Shown here: one piece after another, positions 41,893 through 55,385 of the stretch
Layout of the letters: each line of letters starts with the position of its first letter
Position numbering within the stretch: the stretch's first letter is position 1
NCBI RefSeq assembly: GCF_047663525.1
Contig: NC_092605.1
Location: 248,001-312,000 of the forward strand
Direction: 5' to 3'
DNA: 64,000 nt
Source: Anas platyrhynchos
Lineage: Eukaryota; Chordata; Aves; Anseriformes; Anatidae
Translations under genes and position numbers: made by a program
The notes under the pieces: model-generated
The model's input: the letters and a program-made list of their open reading frames with translations, nothing else
Databases searched by the model: none
Told to the model about the DNA's origin: nothing

Positions 41893-42450
41893 AGACCTCA
41901 TGAAGCAAATGTGACATGCCAGCTGCCAGCAGAAGATCCTGACCTGACAGTGAACATCTGGCTTAGTGTACTCAGCGTCTAGCTCTAGGAAGAACAGCGT
42001 CATCACCTTCTTTCTCTGCCATACGGCTTCCATTTCCTCTCTTCTCTACCAAGCATGACAAAGCCCTAGGCAACTATGCTATCAGGTACTATTTTTAAAA
42101 AGAGGCTGCCCTACGCAGTTTTGATAGACTGCAGTTGGTTTCCATCTTGCTGCCTAACTCCTTTAACAGTAGCCAGTACTTACGAGCATGGTAAAGCGGT
42201 GTTGCTTTCTCAGCTAATGTGAGAAACAGGTGCTGCTTCACAAGACGAGATGCATGGAAAGACTTAATGGCTGGAAATGTCATCCAAACATCAGGCTCTC
42301 ATCACCTCAGCAGGCAGCTGTGGCAGAAACTTAAGGTTCAGCTCCAAGTCTGTCTAATGAATAGGTTGTTAACAGGAGCGCTGTTATAGGCTCCTGCCAA
42401 AAACAGGTATCTGATCTTTGTTTTATAAATAAACAGTGCCTGTCCCTCAC
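41893..42450 (+). other. CENPX: CENPX 3' UTR (probable)
   Basis: Follows the TAG stop; the first good AATAAA is at 42428-42433. A further AATAAA at 43078-43083 could extend it. Confidence 0.6.
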
Positions 42451-45264
42451 TACTTTCCAGTATTTCTCCAGCACTGTGACATCAAAGCATGTTCAAAACC
42501 TTTTAACCATTTGATATTCTCCTCAGAAGCTGCTTGCACTCTGCTATAAATTTGTTCTCACAAAGAAACATCAATAAATCAAAACCAAGTCTCCCTCCCT
42601 TGTGCAGGCTCTTTGCTGTAATTAATCATCAAAAGTCAAGTTGCTTCAAAGACTTGCACAGTTTTTACCCTCACCCACCCTCTTCTCTAAATCTTTGTAG
42701 GACGAAAGGAAAAAGGACAGAATAACAAACAGCATGTGTGAGAATCCCACATCATGGGACAGCTCGGCCCCTCAGCCAGTGGGGGGGCTGGGGGCGGGAG
42801 CTGTGAAATAAGAAACCTTACACATGTAGGGAGGATTCACACAACTGAACTGGCTTTGTTGGGAAATACATAGCTTGCTACATAAAAAGCAGCTGACACT
42901 AGCATCTTAAGGGTTGCACATTGCTGCTGGCTATCTGTAGTCTTTATAATTAGTAATAGTGGCTTTTTTTCCCTCCAACTGGCAGCTGTAGCAGGCAAAG
43001 GCTCAGTAGGTCACTGTACTCTTTCATCTAAGAACCATCCAGGTCATCACTCCAGACACAAGTCACTTGGAAACTTAAATAAAACCAAAATTTAATACAC
43101 ATTCTTTTTGGTGACAGTACCAGTTTAAGCAGTGCCCCAACCCTCTCCATTGTAGCCTCTTTGCCAAGAGAACTGTTTGTGCAGCTGTACAACGAAACCA
43201 GTGAAGTAACTGACCTAGTTCAGCATTCAGCCCCACAACCAAGTTGTAAAAAAAAAAAAAAAAAAAGTCAATAGCAAAAAAAAATGCACATAATACTACC
43301 TTTGAATGCCCAACAACCTCAAAAATGAGTTCAGCTACTACAGCAGAAGAAAGATTGAAGCAAATCTGGTATCTGCATGTATTGCTCTTTGGCACAGTAG
43401 GAATCCTTGTTAGCAACTACCTTATTGAAGAGCCTGCAGTTTTAAGTATCAGAGCCTTATTCCTCTTAAAGAACCCACTCCTACTTTGCCTTATCCGCAT
43501 TCCAAATCCTTACTTTCCCCCGTTCTGACTCCTAGTGGCATACAGATCTGTCAGTCTACCTCCCTAAAACAGTAGGAGTTCAATTCCCCAGCCACCAGCT
43601 CTCTTGACTGTAGATGACTGCAGATCTGAGTGTTAGTGGTAAAGTGGTACTGTAACAGCAACAGTTAAACCCTCCCCCACCCTTTTTTTTTTTTTTTTTG
43701 CATAGGGAAGGGGGAATAAGACCTCTGGTCCAGCTGTTGAAAGTACCAGTTTTTCATTCTCCTGAAAAAGGAGTAGATTAAATTGTGTTTGGTGCATTAC
43801 AGTGTTACACAAGGGATATGCAACTGACTGAAGTTAGTGTACATAGCAGGATGAACATGGCTGCAAGAGTCAAGAGGGAGAATGCTGCCTCCTCACCAGA
43901 AACCTCTTTTCACTGGCATAGCCTATCAGATTATAATTGGATAAACCAGTATCTTGACTTTTAGATTATTAGAAAGTTCACTCTGGTGATCTGGTTAAAA
44001 CCAATATTGATCCTGCAGCTGTTGCTCATCCCTAACCACAGCTAAAAAGAAACTGCCAAGATTTTTTAGTGTCTCTGTCAGATTAAGACAACCTAACTTT
44101 CTGTGAACAGCGGTTAGGTCAAGATAGACCAGACACTAGCTCCCTAATCCTCATCCCTGTGCTTAACCCAAGAAACTGCCCCAATAATACTGATACTGCT
44201 ATCCTGATATTTCCCTCTGTTTGCCTATAACACTTGCAGGTGACAACTACGGTGCTTGCTCTTTTATCAAAACTGTTGCAATCGAAATAGCTAAGCTAGT
44301 CATAACTAGTTGACTTTGCCTGTGCTCTTCAAAAACAAGACTAGCACATTTGAAAGCCCAGCACAACTTCCTACCAATCAGAATGCTTCCATTTATTCTA
44401 ATCCAGTGAATCAGACAACAGCAGCACAAGTATACACACCAGTGCACCTAACCTATACGGGAGCCAACCTATGGATATTTGCCTCCAATATATCCTGCAT
44501 GAACTCAGCAAAGTATCTCTAGCTACAATACACTGCTGACTTCTGTGGAAAGAGCAAGCATAACATAGCACCTGAACCAAGATAGGCAGTCCTGTGGAAT
44601 GCATGCTCAGCCCACACTAAATCCACTAAAGTAGTAAGCTTTAAACATTTAGAGGTTGGACTCGATGATCTTGAGGTCTCTTCCAACCTAGAAATTCTGT
44701 GTGATTATTTTACTTTCTTTTGTTTTGCTGTAGTATGTCTTTTACAGCTATCCTGTCAAGTGCCAGAAGGGCTTGCTTTCCACGGAAAGGATTTAGAGCA
44801 GCACCTCTATAGTGTTCTTTCGTTCTCCACTGCCAGAGGCTGCACACCCTCCCTGTTTGTGTTTAGGTGTCATACAAGAAATCAGTCAACATTTTTGCAT
44901 TCTGCTCCCTCCATTTGGAGTCTTTTTCCTCTTCCACCTTTCATGCCTTCCCCTCCCTCTGACTTTCTTCAAAGCATCTGGGAGCATTTGGAAGTAATTA
45001 GACCTGAAGGGAAATGTTGGCCAGACTGGGAGACAATTACAAGTGCCAGGAACCCTGGGTGCCCTTTCTAGCCACTTTGAAGTTCATTCAGATGGTACAA
45101 AGCTCTGTTTTGCTTTGTTGGGGAAAAAAATGGGAGGAAGGGAATGAGGCATGACAGGCCCATTGAAAAGAGAACAGGTTCCTGTGAACTAACAGAGAAG
45201 CAATAGAGAAGCAGAGCACTGGGGGAAGGAACACATCATCAAAGAGACCGACAAAACGGCCTCC
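42451..45264. other. CENPX-ASPSCR1 intergenic stretch
   Basis: No exon is recognised. Contents are an A-run at about 43248-43266, a T18 run at 43682-43699 and one CR1 3' end at 44652-44705. The open reading frames are short and unsupported. Confidence 0.5.
44652..44705 (+). repeat. CR1 LINE 3' end
   Basis: GAGGTTGGACTCGATGATCT, TTGAGGTCTCTTCCAACCTA and a final ATTCTGTGTGATT: a standard CR1 terminus in plus orientation. Confidence 0.9.
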
Positions 45265-47753
45265 TCTGGACACTGCGCTTTATTACATTTACAAATCGTG
45301 CAGATGCACACATAGTTTAGGGAACAATTGTCTATACAGGGAAAATGGAAAATATTTTATTACCATAACAAGGAACCCCAGTTCGTCCAATATAAATCAC
45401 CAGTCCATGGAGAAAACTTCAAATAAAATACAGCACCATGGCTACAGTGGCACTATATAGTTCATATCCAATATAAGCACAGTTCTAAACAGTAATACCC
45501 ATTCCATTACAACATCTGCAGGAGGCAAAGATCAGAACTAGCACTTCCCTCTGTACACTAACTGCATTGCAGAGAACAGCTACTTTGCTGTGGAAGTACT
45601 CAGACCAAAGAAGAAATCTGTAGATCAAAGATCACATGAAGAGACTCTTTTACAGGATTTTTTTTTTTTTCTGATTATACCAATAATTACCGATGTTAAT
45701 TAGGTATAGTGAAAATAAAGCACAGAGCTTGTGGCAGAAACAAACTCCGCATGCTTTCTACTAATAGATACCTGTGTTCTTCGTTAAAAAGATTCTGGTA
45801 AATGAAAACAATACAAGTGCAGCAAACCAAGTGGTTCACAGGAAAAGCCTATTTGATCTGTTGCAGTATAAGTGCTTCCTCTGAAGTGACTTTCCAGCCA
45901 ACTACGCCCAGAATTACCAGCAGCACTAACCCTAGCCAGCAAAAAGCAGAGAGAAGTCTTGTTCTAGGCAGCACTAAACTATAGATAAAACTGAATTAAT
46001 TGTACCTTGCTGCTAGAGTTCAGGAAGCCAGACTCCACTTATCTTTGAAGGTTGAACTAGGAGATTCAAATTTAAGAACATGGATGGAAGCAAAGTCCTT
46101 CAGAAAGATTATCTAGGAATTATCTCCCCCTTGATGCTCTATTCACATAATTTGCATGCAGGAAATCTTAAATTTAACCCCTAATCTTGATTCTGTAGTC
46201 ACAAAGCCCATAAATAGGCCTTCCACTCCTCCAAAAGATGAAACTGGCAGCTGAAAAAGCGATTTTCTGTTTATAACTAATGTTCATACAGATTAGGCCT
46301 CTCCTGGGCCACCAACAATTTCTTACAAATTCTCAAGTAGTTCATCAGGAAAGAGGCACAGCTGAATGCTCATTGCACCCCAAAATGCTTCATCTCTTCC
46401 CACCTACAACACAAACATAAGACCATTAAAACACTTAACCACACAGTTGGCACTGCATCATTTCTCAATAACACGATCTCATTCTATATGTTCCTGTGTT
46501 CAGACAACAGTTGGGTAGCATGGACAAGTAGTTCTTCAGCAAGTGGAAAGGTAAATACAACATAGCTTCCAGGAAAGAGAATTTCATCTTACATGTTACT
46601 GACATAAATATTAGAATATGTTATTAAACTTTCATACAAGCTGTTTGTGGATAACCTACATAGGTAGACAAGATGTTTTGTGCTTTATCCTGATCATCTT
46701 TACTTGGGAAAGAAAGTTGTACTCAAGTGAAACAGTTCAAGCATACTGGAAACAGTAAAGATACTGTTTTCCACATAATCTGCACCAGTAACCCAGTATC
46801 AGTCATAGACTCATAGAATAGTTTGGGATGGAGGGGACCTTAAATATCATCTAATTCCAAATCCCCTGCCAGAGGCAAGGACACCTTCCACTAGACCAGG
46901 TTGCACTAAGCCCCATCCAACCTGGCCTTAAACACTTCCAGGGATGGGGCATCCACAACTTTTCTGGGCAATCTGTTCCAGTGCCTCACCATTCTCATAA
47001 TGAAGTATTTTTTCCTAATGTCTGATCTAAATCTACCCTCTTTTAGTTTAACCACTGTCCTTTTTCTCATCAAGGACAGATCAGCTATAGCAGGGAAACA
47101 CACACAGACCCACTGTTTGCAGCCTTCCAGTAATCACTACACACCATATGCTACGCTGCCGGCCCCACAGAATCAAGTACTAAAATTCTAACAGGAAACT
47201 AAAAGTTGGCATTATTAGCCAGGGAATTTCAGATAATGCTTCCTAGTTTTACTGCTTTTTAGGGGGGTTGACTTAACTTTTTATTCTTTGTCACTGCATC
47301 AGAAAATCAGTATTGCCAATTGTTTAATTTAGGAATGCTTTTTTCAGTCCTTCATATTTTGTATAAATTCTCATATAAAACCACACAAACTATTGGTTCT
47401 GAGACTAGAACCAAGGCTGCAGTTCTCTGATGAGGAAAAAAAAAAGACATAATGGAAGTTTGGGTGCAATCTCAACTAGAGAAAACCACTACTGCTCTGA
47501 AGTAAAGAGATCAACAAAAAGACCAGCTCAAAAATTAAGAGAAAGGAAAGGACTAAAACAGACTATGCCAGTAAAGGACAAAGAACTGATGGAGGTTTTA
47601 ACAGATTACACAGGCCATTTATAGATTGAATATCATGCCCATTAGTATTAGTATTTGAACTATACTGGCATAGTTAAGAACTCAGGACGTAGTTAAGGAT
47701 GCTGCAAGCATAATGAATTAGACCTCAGGCTCAACGCAGCCTGGAAACAGCAC
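45265..47753 (-). other. ASPSCR1: ASPSCR1 3' region: UTR and possible terminal exon
   Basis: On the minus strand this follows the in-frame stop at 47756-47754. Candidate poly(A) signals AATAAA are at 47285-47280 (proximal), 45361-45356 and 45284-45279 (distal). It contains a CR1 copy (46803-47078). A small possible final exon with CAG acceptor at 45590-45588 is discussed in the findings. Confidence 0.5.
46803..47078 (-). repeat. CR1 LINE fragment
   Basis: Reverse-oriented CR1: tail ACTCATAGAATAGTTTGGGA, then TCCAACCTGGCCTTAAACAC and TGGGCAATCTGTTCCAGTGC. On the minus strand it still encodes a remnant of the ORF2 C-terminus ([19 protein letters not shown]). Confidence 0.92.
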
Positions 47754-49326
47754 TTAGGTGCTTCTCCACTGAAGGCTGAAGTTTAGGTCACAAATTGATT
47801 TGTGACTGACAAGCACTGAACCATGTATATATCTTCCAAGCCTTCTGTTGACATCTTTAAGAACAGTGTCAACATCCAAAGCATTTGATATAAAGGAGCC
47901 TGCCTTTCTGTGGAGTTCAGCAGGAGAAGAACTCTCCTCCAATTTCATGCTACCTGGCAGCTTCAGCCATTTGGGTATTTTCCCAGGGTCCCTTTTCAAC
48001 ACTTGTGGAGCTCCATGCACTCTTGCTGGTTCTGGTTGCTCATCAGTCTTTTTGTCACTTCCTGCTTCTGGTTCAGGTAGGGATGGAACTGTTGATTCTA
48101 AAGATGATGAGGCAGAAGGAACTAATGACTTGGACAAACATCTGAGGAGAAAATAAGCAAATTGAATTAAACTTCATTTTTTTCATAATAGCCCCATGTA
48201 AAGTCCACCTTTAAGCTTTCAAAGTCAGATTGAAAAGGCTCTTCCTTTTCATAACAAAGACCTTAGGATTACTTTAGTCACTGAAATGCTGCTTTACAAA
48301 GAAGGATTCTGTGATTCATAAGCTACAAACTCAAGTATGACTATATGAAGGAGAAGCTGAAGTCCTAGTATCTATCTTCAGATCATATTTCTTTTTAGAA
48401 AGATAGACTCACTTCACGCCTCCCCTCCCTGAAAAACTCATTTGCAACTCTATTCAGTCCCAACATACCTGGACACTAATAAATCAGCTGCAGAAGGGGA
48501 AACTGCAGAGCTCAGCAGGTCTGATTTCAGGTAACAATCTGTTTAAAATAAAATCCAATGAAATACAAACACTTGTTTGGTAACAAAGACATCAGTCACC
48601 ACAGAATCACATAGCTCTACGATCAGCAAATACCGGCTGTATACTACAGTAAATCTCCTTCCACCAGCTGACAAATAGGATGTATTTAAACTATGATGGT
48701 TTCTTTCACAAGTCAAGGTGCTCTATTTCATCATTCAAAACTCAAGATAATGACATTTTCTTCCAGTGCTCACTGCATCTCAGAAGCTATTATGTGAAGC
48801 TGCAGCATTCTTTAATCTCTGGGACAAATAGAGATTCTATGCATAAACCACAGGTGTCAGAGAACTGAAGGTTCGAATCTGTTCTCCCATCTCCAGCTAG
48901 TATACTACAACATACAACAGAAGGTCTGTAACAGCATTTCACAGAAGGATTCTTCTATCATTCTCATCCTCAGAGTAGATAACGCTTATTCCATAGGCTA
49001 AAAAAATCTCACAAGAAAGGTACTATACTTACATTTGTGGTCAAGCTAACCAGTAATCAAATACAATTCTTGCAGGACCAGGCTAGGTCTCTAGCTCTGA
49101 AGAGCTTCAGCCATTCTAAATGGGAACAGTTACCAGCATTCTCAAGGATTGCCTTTTTTTTTTTTTTTTTGGAGTGGGGGGGGAGAGGGGGGATCTGAAT
49201 GTACAGATATAGTGTTCTCAGTCTTCTACATAGGTGCAATACTATGAGCTAAAGAAGAGAGGAAGCTCACTCACCCCTGCGCTCCTCAGATCCAAAATGA
49301 ACGACAGCAGCTGGAAAGAGTTTAGC
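47754..49326 (-). CDS. ASPSCR1: ASPSCR1 (TUG/UBXD9), three C-terminal exons, 5' part outside window
   Basis: ASPSCR1 is a UBX-domain protein that tethers GLUT4 vesicles and remodels p97/VCP hexamers. It is also the fusion partner in alveolar soft part sarcoma. Exons in transcript order: 49275-49326, 48469-48538 and 47754-48141, all GT/AG and in one frame. The first encodes AKLFPAAVVHFGSEE, the end of the UBX fold (human NLFPAALVHLGAEE as I recall). The second encodes LSSAVSPSAADLLVSR. The third encodes a Ser/Pro/Glu-rich linker and then KRDPGKIPKWLKLPG, matching the human tail GKVPKWLKLPASKR. The frame runs 65 codons past that motif to TAA at 47756-47754, while a good GT donor (47953-47952) sits exactly where the canonical tail would be spliced. 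The last part may therefore be an alternative end or retained intron. Confidence 0.88.
49153..49192 (+). repeat. T18 plus G-rich tract in ASPSCR1 intron
   Basis: Eighteen T followed by GGAGTGGGGGGGGAGAGGGG, between the exons at 48469-48538 and 49275-49326. On the transcript strand it is C-rich followed by A18. Confidence 0.9.
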
Positions 49327-51551
49327 CTGCAGTAAAGGGGAAAAATACATGACTGACTGTAGATATTTTCATGGTCCACTGTGAATGTTAGAAACCGGTT
49401 AGACAATTATGGACAATTCAGATTAAGATCAGGTCACTGAAACATCTATAGTTCAGAAGTCTGAACTTGTGTAAAGCACAGGGCACTCAGATATTAAACA
49501 AAATTGTACAATGTAGCTATTCTACTACATACAGATGATTAGACAAGTACAGCAATGCACTCGTTGTGCTAATGACCTGCTATTTGTTTTCAATCCAGTC
49601 TAAACTGCTAGTTCCTACTTGTCAGAGTAACTGCTATATTTGAGCATTTTTTTTTCTAACCATTTAGCTCATTATGTGATCTAGGTAACTGTAGGACTGT
49701 GTAGAACTGCCTCTCCTTTACATCTGCATTTATCACTCAACCTTTATTTCATATTCAAATGCTATTATTGATTTTGCATTCATACATTTATTTCCAAACC
49801 AGATAAAAACAAAAGCAGAGTGTGCCCAGAACACCAGTGTGATTCCTGTTTTTCAACAACTCCTCAGTGAATATTATGTGAGATGTCAGTCAGGCAAAGC
49901 ACAATTAATTTAGCTGCACTTTAATTACACTGTTACCCACCTTAAAAAGAAATATACATACAGGTGATGAAACACTGAATCAAATGGAGATATATTACAG
50001 TATGTAAATTTATCGAGTCTGAACTTGTAAGTACTGCCACCATAGTAGAATGACATGATATGCCACAGTGCCCCAGCTGACCAGATCAGTGAAAAGGTGA
50101 GAAACACTGCTCATCTCACTGGGGATGGCCCCAGAAAGGTATGCATCACATTACCTTGTATCTTTCTGCCTACCTCTTCAGTAGTCAACAACAAGCAATT
50201 TCTGGTCAAAACGTATACACAAAGAACACATTAAAGAGGGTTCCCATGAGCTCATATTTTAACAGAATAAACTGCTCCTTTGTCAACCCAGAACTGCAAT
50301 AAAGCCAGACTCAGTTGTTCCCTTCCTACTATTTACTATCATTCTGAAGAGATGCACTCTGCAGGAGAAAAAAACAAACAGTAACATTGTCTATAATGGT
50401 AGTTACCAGGTCTGATACCTAGTTCCATCTGTTTCTAAATTTAACATACTGCTTTATACTTCGTTTTCCTCCATTTTAAGACAAATGGCCATCACACAAG
50501 AATGAGGTTGCAACTGATATCCCTCAAGTTACACAAATGTAAAGAAGCAAATAGTGTCCTGTCTTGCAGTTCACTCTTTTTTAAATTTCAAATAGCAACA
50601 AATCAAAACAATGAAGCTTCTCAACCATAGAGCTAAACAACTTACGCCCTCGCCCATCGTCTCTCATTTCTTTGTACCCATCTGCTATGTCATTGCTAAA
50701 TAGCTTTATTCAACTACCTCTGCATAAATATATAGTGAACCAAATTCAGTACAGAATATGAATTATGTTCCCTGTTGAACATAATAACACATTAAATGAA
50801 ATAGTACTAATATAGCTCAGATGGTGACCTCTTGAATAAATAATTCCAAAGATACAAGAAAATAAATTATTCTCAATCAGCCCTAAGTACAAGATCAGAT
50901 TCAAACTGTAGCGGAAAATAAGACAGTAAGAAATAGTGATCACAATGTAGTAAAATTCAACATCACAGAAAAAAACATATGAAAAAAATAAGGCAAATAC
51001 TGGATTTTAGAGAGTTAATGAAATTAAGCATGCTGATTAGAGAACAAGAAGTCAGAGGCAATGAAGTAAAATTCTTAGCTGTTTAATAAACGTTATTTGG
51101 AAAAGTGAGTCTCAGAAATGGTATACAGCCCTAACTGAGAAAAGGCAGAGAAGCAAGTATTAAAGCAAGCTAATTAAGTGTTGTCATTTACCCATAATTC
51201 AAAGAGAAGATTTTTCAACTTTGGTAGCTAACACTTCTGAGGCCAATAATCTGACATGAAGCAGCAAAAAAGACTTGGGAAGGAAATTCAGAGAGCTAAA
51301 ATACAATTCATGTTAAAACAGCAACAAGTTAGAATAAGAAGTTCAGTTAAAAGTAGTCCCTATAATAATTGGTTGGTACACTGCATACATATTAAGGAAT
51401 CCCACTGAAAATGAGAATTTAAATGATGATTTTGGACCAATTTCATCATTAGGGAGACTTGAAGGCAAGTAAATTTGTTCTTGATCTTTTCTTTCACGAG
51501 AGACGCAGTAATTTCAGGTTGTTGTTTCATTTTAAGTTCCTTATCAGTAAA

Positions 51552-51988
51552 GACTGAATGGTTGAAGTTGGAAAGGATATCTGAAAATCGTCTTGTCCAA
51601 TCCCCTCTCCTAAGAGCTGGGTCTGCTACAGCACTTTTCTCAGGACCATGTTCAGTTAGCTTCTGAATATCTCCAGGGAGAGAGACTCCACAACCTACCC
51701 AGGCAGCCTGCTCCAGTATTAAACAATTCAAACAGCATTTTTTTTCTTAATTTAAATCGAAGTTCCTGAAAGTTGTGTCCTTTTCCTCTTGTCCTTTCAT
51801 TAGGCACCACTGAGAACAGTCTAGCTACATCTTCCTTGCCACTTCCCATGAGGTAATTACACACGTTGACAAATCCACTCCCATCCCAGAACCTTCTCTT
51901 CTCCAGGCATAACAACCCCAGCTCTCTGCGCCTCTCCCTGTATGTCAGATGCACCAGTCCCTTTATCATCTTTTGGTTCTTCGCTTGG
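51552..51988 (-). repeat. CR1 LINE fragment, diverged subfamily
   Basis: Reverse-oriented: TGAAGTTGGAAAGGATATCT, CTTGTCCAATCCCC, ACCCAGGCAGCCTGCTCCAG and a CTTCTCTTCTCCAGGC block with CCCAGCTCTCTGCGCCTCTC. It is older and more diverged than the other copies. Confidence 0.85.
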
Positions 51989-54987
51989 AACCAGAGAAAC
52001 TTTAAACCTGTGCCTGCAGTCTCACTGGTTCATTTGAGGAATCATAAGAGCAACTGCACATAAATGTGGAAGGTACGTACCTATAAAATCTGCTCTTACA
52101 TTACAGAGATTATAGTATGACACCACACTTGCAAAGAAACTGAAGCAGTACAAAAACTGGAACTAAAAGATAAATAAAAATGCTCTAAATTACCATGCCC
52201 AGATGGTACATCCAAGTGTTCTCAAGGAACTGCAGAGTAGTAGATTCAAAATTAAGCTTCTTATTAAAAACAGACACTGCTGCAAGCACAGGCTCGTATT
52301 TTAAAAAAGGGCTGAAATTGACATGTAGATTAATATGACATGGTGTAACCAGCTGTACACCAGCAAGGATTCTGAAGGAAAAAAATATAAATCTTATTAC
52401 TGGAACTAACATGTCAGTGTAATATTACATAAAGAAGTATTTTTTAAGGTTTCAGAAGACCTTTTATTTTAAGAAACAGATAAAGAAGCCAAATCACAGT
52501 GTAGAAGAGTTAAGGACTGTCATAACTAGCAACTATCAAGGAGACAGAAGACATTGACTGATGGTCTACATTTACCCCAACAAAACAGTAATTCTAAACT
52601 TTTTCTCTTGAAGAAACCAAACCAAAAAAAAAAAAAACCACCCACACCACCATCTACCTGCCTCTCTTCATACCATCAATACATACTTAGAAACCATGCA
52701 GGGCACGTTGCCTGCTCTCGAGTCTTGATCCTCTGTTGCCATCATCAGCATAGTCAGGATACTAGAACTGATGGTATCTGGACTTGATCCAGCAGCACAA
52801 TTACAAGAACTCAAACAAACCCTGATCTCTGCTGGGGAATCTGGATTCCTACCTAGTACAGGGACTAATAAAACTGTATGAACTGCAGACAAATTGAAAC
52901 AGCTTCACTTATCTTCATGACTACAAATGTCAAATGAGTATTTGGCATTACAAATGCCAAAATTTTTCGGACTTTAATCCAAAAGGCTCTGGAGACACTC
53001 ACATGTAGTATGGCTCACATGTTAGACTGAAGCAGGAGAGATCCCCTCAGTCTACTCCACGCCTCAGCTCCTGCCTAAGAAGCCAGGAATATTCACATCC
53101 TTGAACTGACATTTTAGCAGAAATCATTATTTATTAGGTCTTTTAACATGTCATTCCTCATTCAACAGGGCCTAAACTTGCCTGCTCCAATCAGAAAGAC
53201 GGCTCTCCATAAACTTTTTAATTAAGAAGTACCAGACAGTTTAGAAACCCCCAGAGAAAACTCTTGCAAGAGCTTTGATGTTTCTGCTGCATTTGTCTGA
53301 AGGGATCCCTCTATTTAGGAAATGGGTGGCTTAAAAAGGAGTCCCCTCGACGCTCCCTCCCCAAACACACATACACTCAAGCCCTCTTACACACAACATC
53401 CTTTTCATGAAGGCTGCAAGTTGGAAAATTAGGTTTTTGTAGCGTGTTAGTGCTGGAATTTTTTAATAACCTCCCCTCTCTCTTTTTCCTCTCCTACCCA
53501 ATTATCTCGGTAAATAATTAACATTCTGAAGGAGATAAGTAAGCACAGCATCTCAGAGCTCAAAGCCCTTTAGTTCAAAGCCCTCTTCTTTTCTCTTCCT
53601 TTCCTGCTGCCACCACCAAAACTTCCTTGTCAATCAAGCTCTGGGCACACACATCAAAGCTTCATGTGGGAATGGCCCCAAGAGGTCAGAGAAAATTCAT
53701 GGCAGGGCCTGCATGAGGCACAAAGAGAGAGAGAAACAGACCAAGAGCTAGACAGACACACTAACCACACAAGCACACAAACAGAATGTGCCCCAGTATA
53801 AACTTCTACGCTGTTTACTCACAAGTTGACAAATAACCGTAGTTCTAAATTTCAGGCTCCACGGCCACCACCATTTCCAACTGCTGGCAAAACATCAGTC
53901 CAAATGCTCCAGTTCAAAATCATTTAATTGAAAGACACTTAAGGGCACTAGACAGCAGCTCATAAATATACAAAATGCAACCTCCTTCCCATGGCTCACT
54001 TCCCTCCATCACTACCCCTTCCTAGGGCTCAGCCAACACAGAGTCCCATCTTGCCAAATTTATATCCAGTAAGTTCTTTTTCTTCAATTCAATTCTTTCT
54101 TAAGAATAATGGTTCATTCATACCATCCTTTGTCTAGTTTCCTTCCTGCAGAATTCTCAGGTGTCATTCCTATTTCAATACTTATTAAGGGTTCAGCACA
54201 GAAAACAGTTAGCTACATCTCATTGATCATCCCAGCAATTCTCCAGCCAGTCACTGATAGGACAAATGCCACCTCCGAGTTTTTTGGAACACAAAAGTAT
54301 TTAAACCACCACCAATTTCGCATTAAAAACATATGCACACACTCAGTGGAATAACTCCACTAGCCAAAGTCTTGTCCATTAGCAACAAGTCTTGGCATAA
54401 AGATAAGAATGTTTTAGTATCTCCAGTCCAGGAAAACATACAACCTCAGAGTCGGAGCCTTTAGTATTCCCACGTACTGCTAAGGATGCAAGAATCAAAT
54501 ACTGTGTAGAGCATTATCTGAAACCTATATTCACAAGTCAGGGCTATTTCTTCATTTGCATTTGTTCTAATGTATGTATCAACGTCCCTAGAAGAATGCT
54601 GCAGTTCTTAAACTCACAGTACAGAACTCTCTCAAGATCTGGGAACCAAGAGAAATTTAGGAACTTGTAACAGTTACACTGAGCCTAGCAGATTGACTAA
54701 ATGAATCTCAGGTTGTTTGAAACAAGTATTAAAAAAAATCTCCATTCAGCTGTATGCCAAGAATTACAAGTCAAGAGCTAGATACTGTACTCAAATATAT
54801 GGCATTTCTCTTCCTTGATGCTTTCACCCAAAATACAATGTCATTCTTACTGGGAAAATTGAACAACGGAAATATAACATACAAATCACGCTGTAAAAGA
54901 CATATTTGCAGGATGCAGCTAGATTATTGATACTGCAACAGCATCCAGATATCCAGTTAGGAATGGTGTCCCATTGTTCACTTTATA

Positions 54988-55160
54988 TCGTAGAATCATT
55001 TAGGTTGGAAAAGACCTCTAAGATCATCTAGTCCAACCTTTCACCTGGTAGTACAGTTCACCACTATACCATGCTGCTAAGTTCTAAATCTACATGTTTC
55101 TTGAAGACCTTCAGGAATGGTGACTCAACCACTTCCCTGGGCAGACTATTCCAATGCCAC
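54988..55160 (-). repeat. CR1 LINE 3' fragment
   Basis: Reverse-oriented: TCGTAGAATCATTTAGGTTG, AAGATCATCTAGTCCAACCT and TGACTCAACCACTTCCCTGG. A different subfamily from the copies at 33966 and 46803. Confidence 0.9.
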
Positions 55161-55337
55161 ACATCTATCTATCTATGTTTATATAAATATACAAATGGAA
55201 AGAAAAGTAACGTGCAAAGTAAATTAAAAACGTGAGAAAGTACAATTGCTATTTTTTGTACTGATGAAAAACTGAGATTTAAAGAGACTAAGTAACTTAT
55301 TAAAAGTCATACAGAATGGCAGTAGTAGAAATGAGAA

Positions 55338-55385
55338 ATATATGTGTATATATATATATACACACACATATATACATACACATAT
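55338..55385 (+). repeat. (TA)n(CA)n microsatellite
   Basis: Compound TATG/TA/CA repeat with partly palindromic arrangement, in the ASPSCR1 intron. Confidence 0.9.

Noticed and set aside
45967-46010. Second candidate for the last ASPSCR1 exon (acceptor TAG, then Ala-Ala-Arg-Tyr-Asn-stop)
   Set aside because: The acceptor has a poor pyrimidine tract and the peptide matches the human ASKR tail no better than the candidate at 45587. Left undecided.
49925-50107. 60-codon minus-strand ORF ending at a GTGGGT donor-like site
   Set aside because: Not similar to the expected UBX exon and lacks a matching acceptor in frame.
52194-52371. Exon-like minus-strand segment with a good acceptor and a GT donor, open for 59 codons
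   Set aside because: No similarity to ASPSCR1. Joined after a phase-0 exon it would hit a stop after 13 codons, so at best it is a poison exon. No other support.
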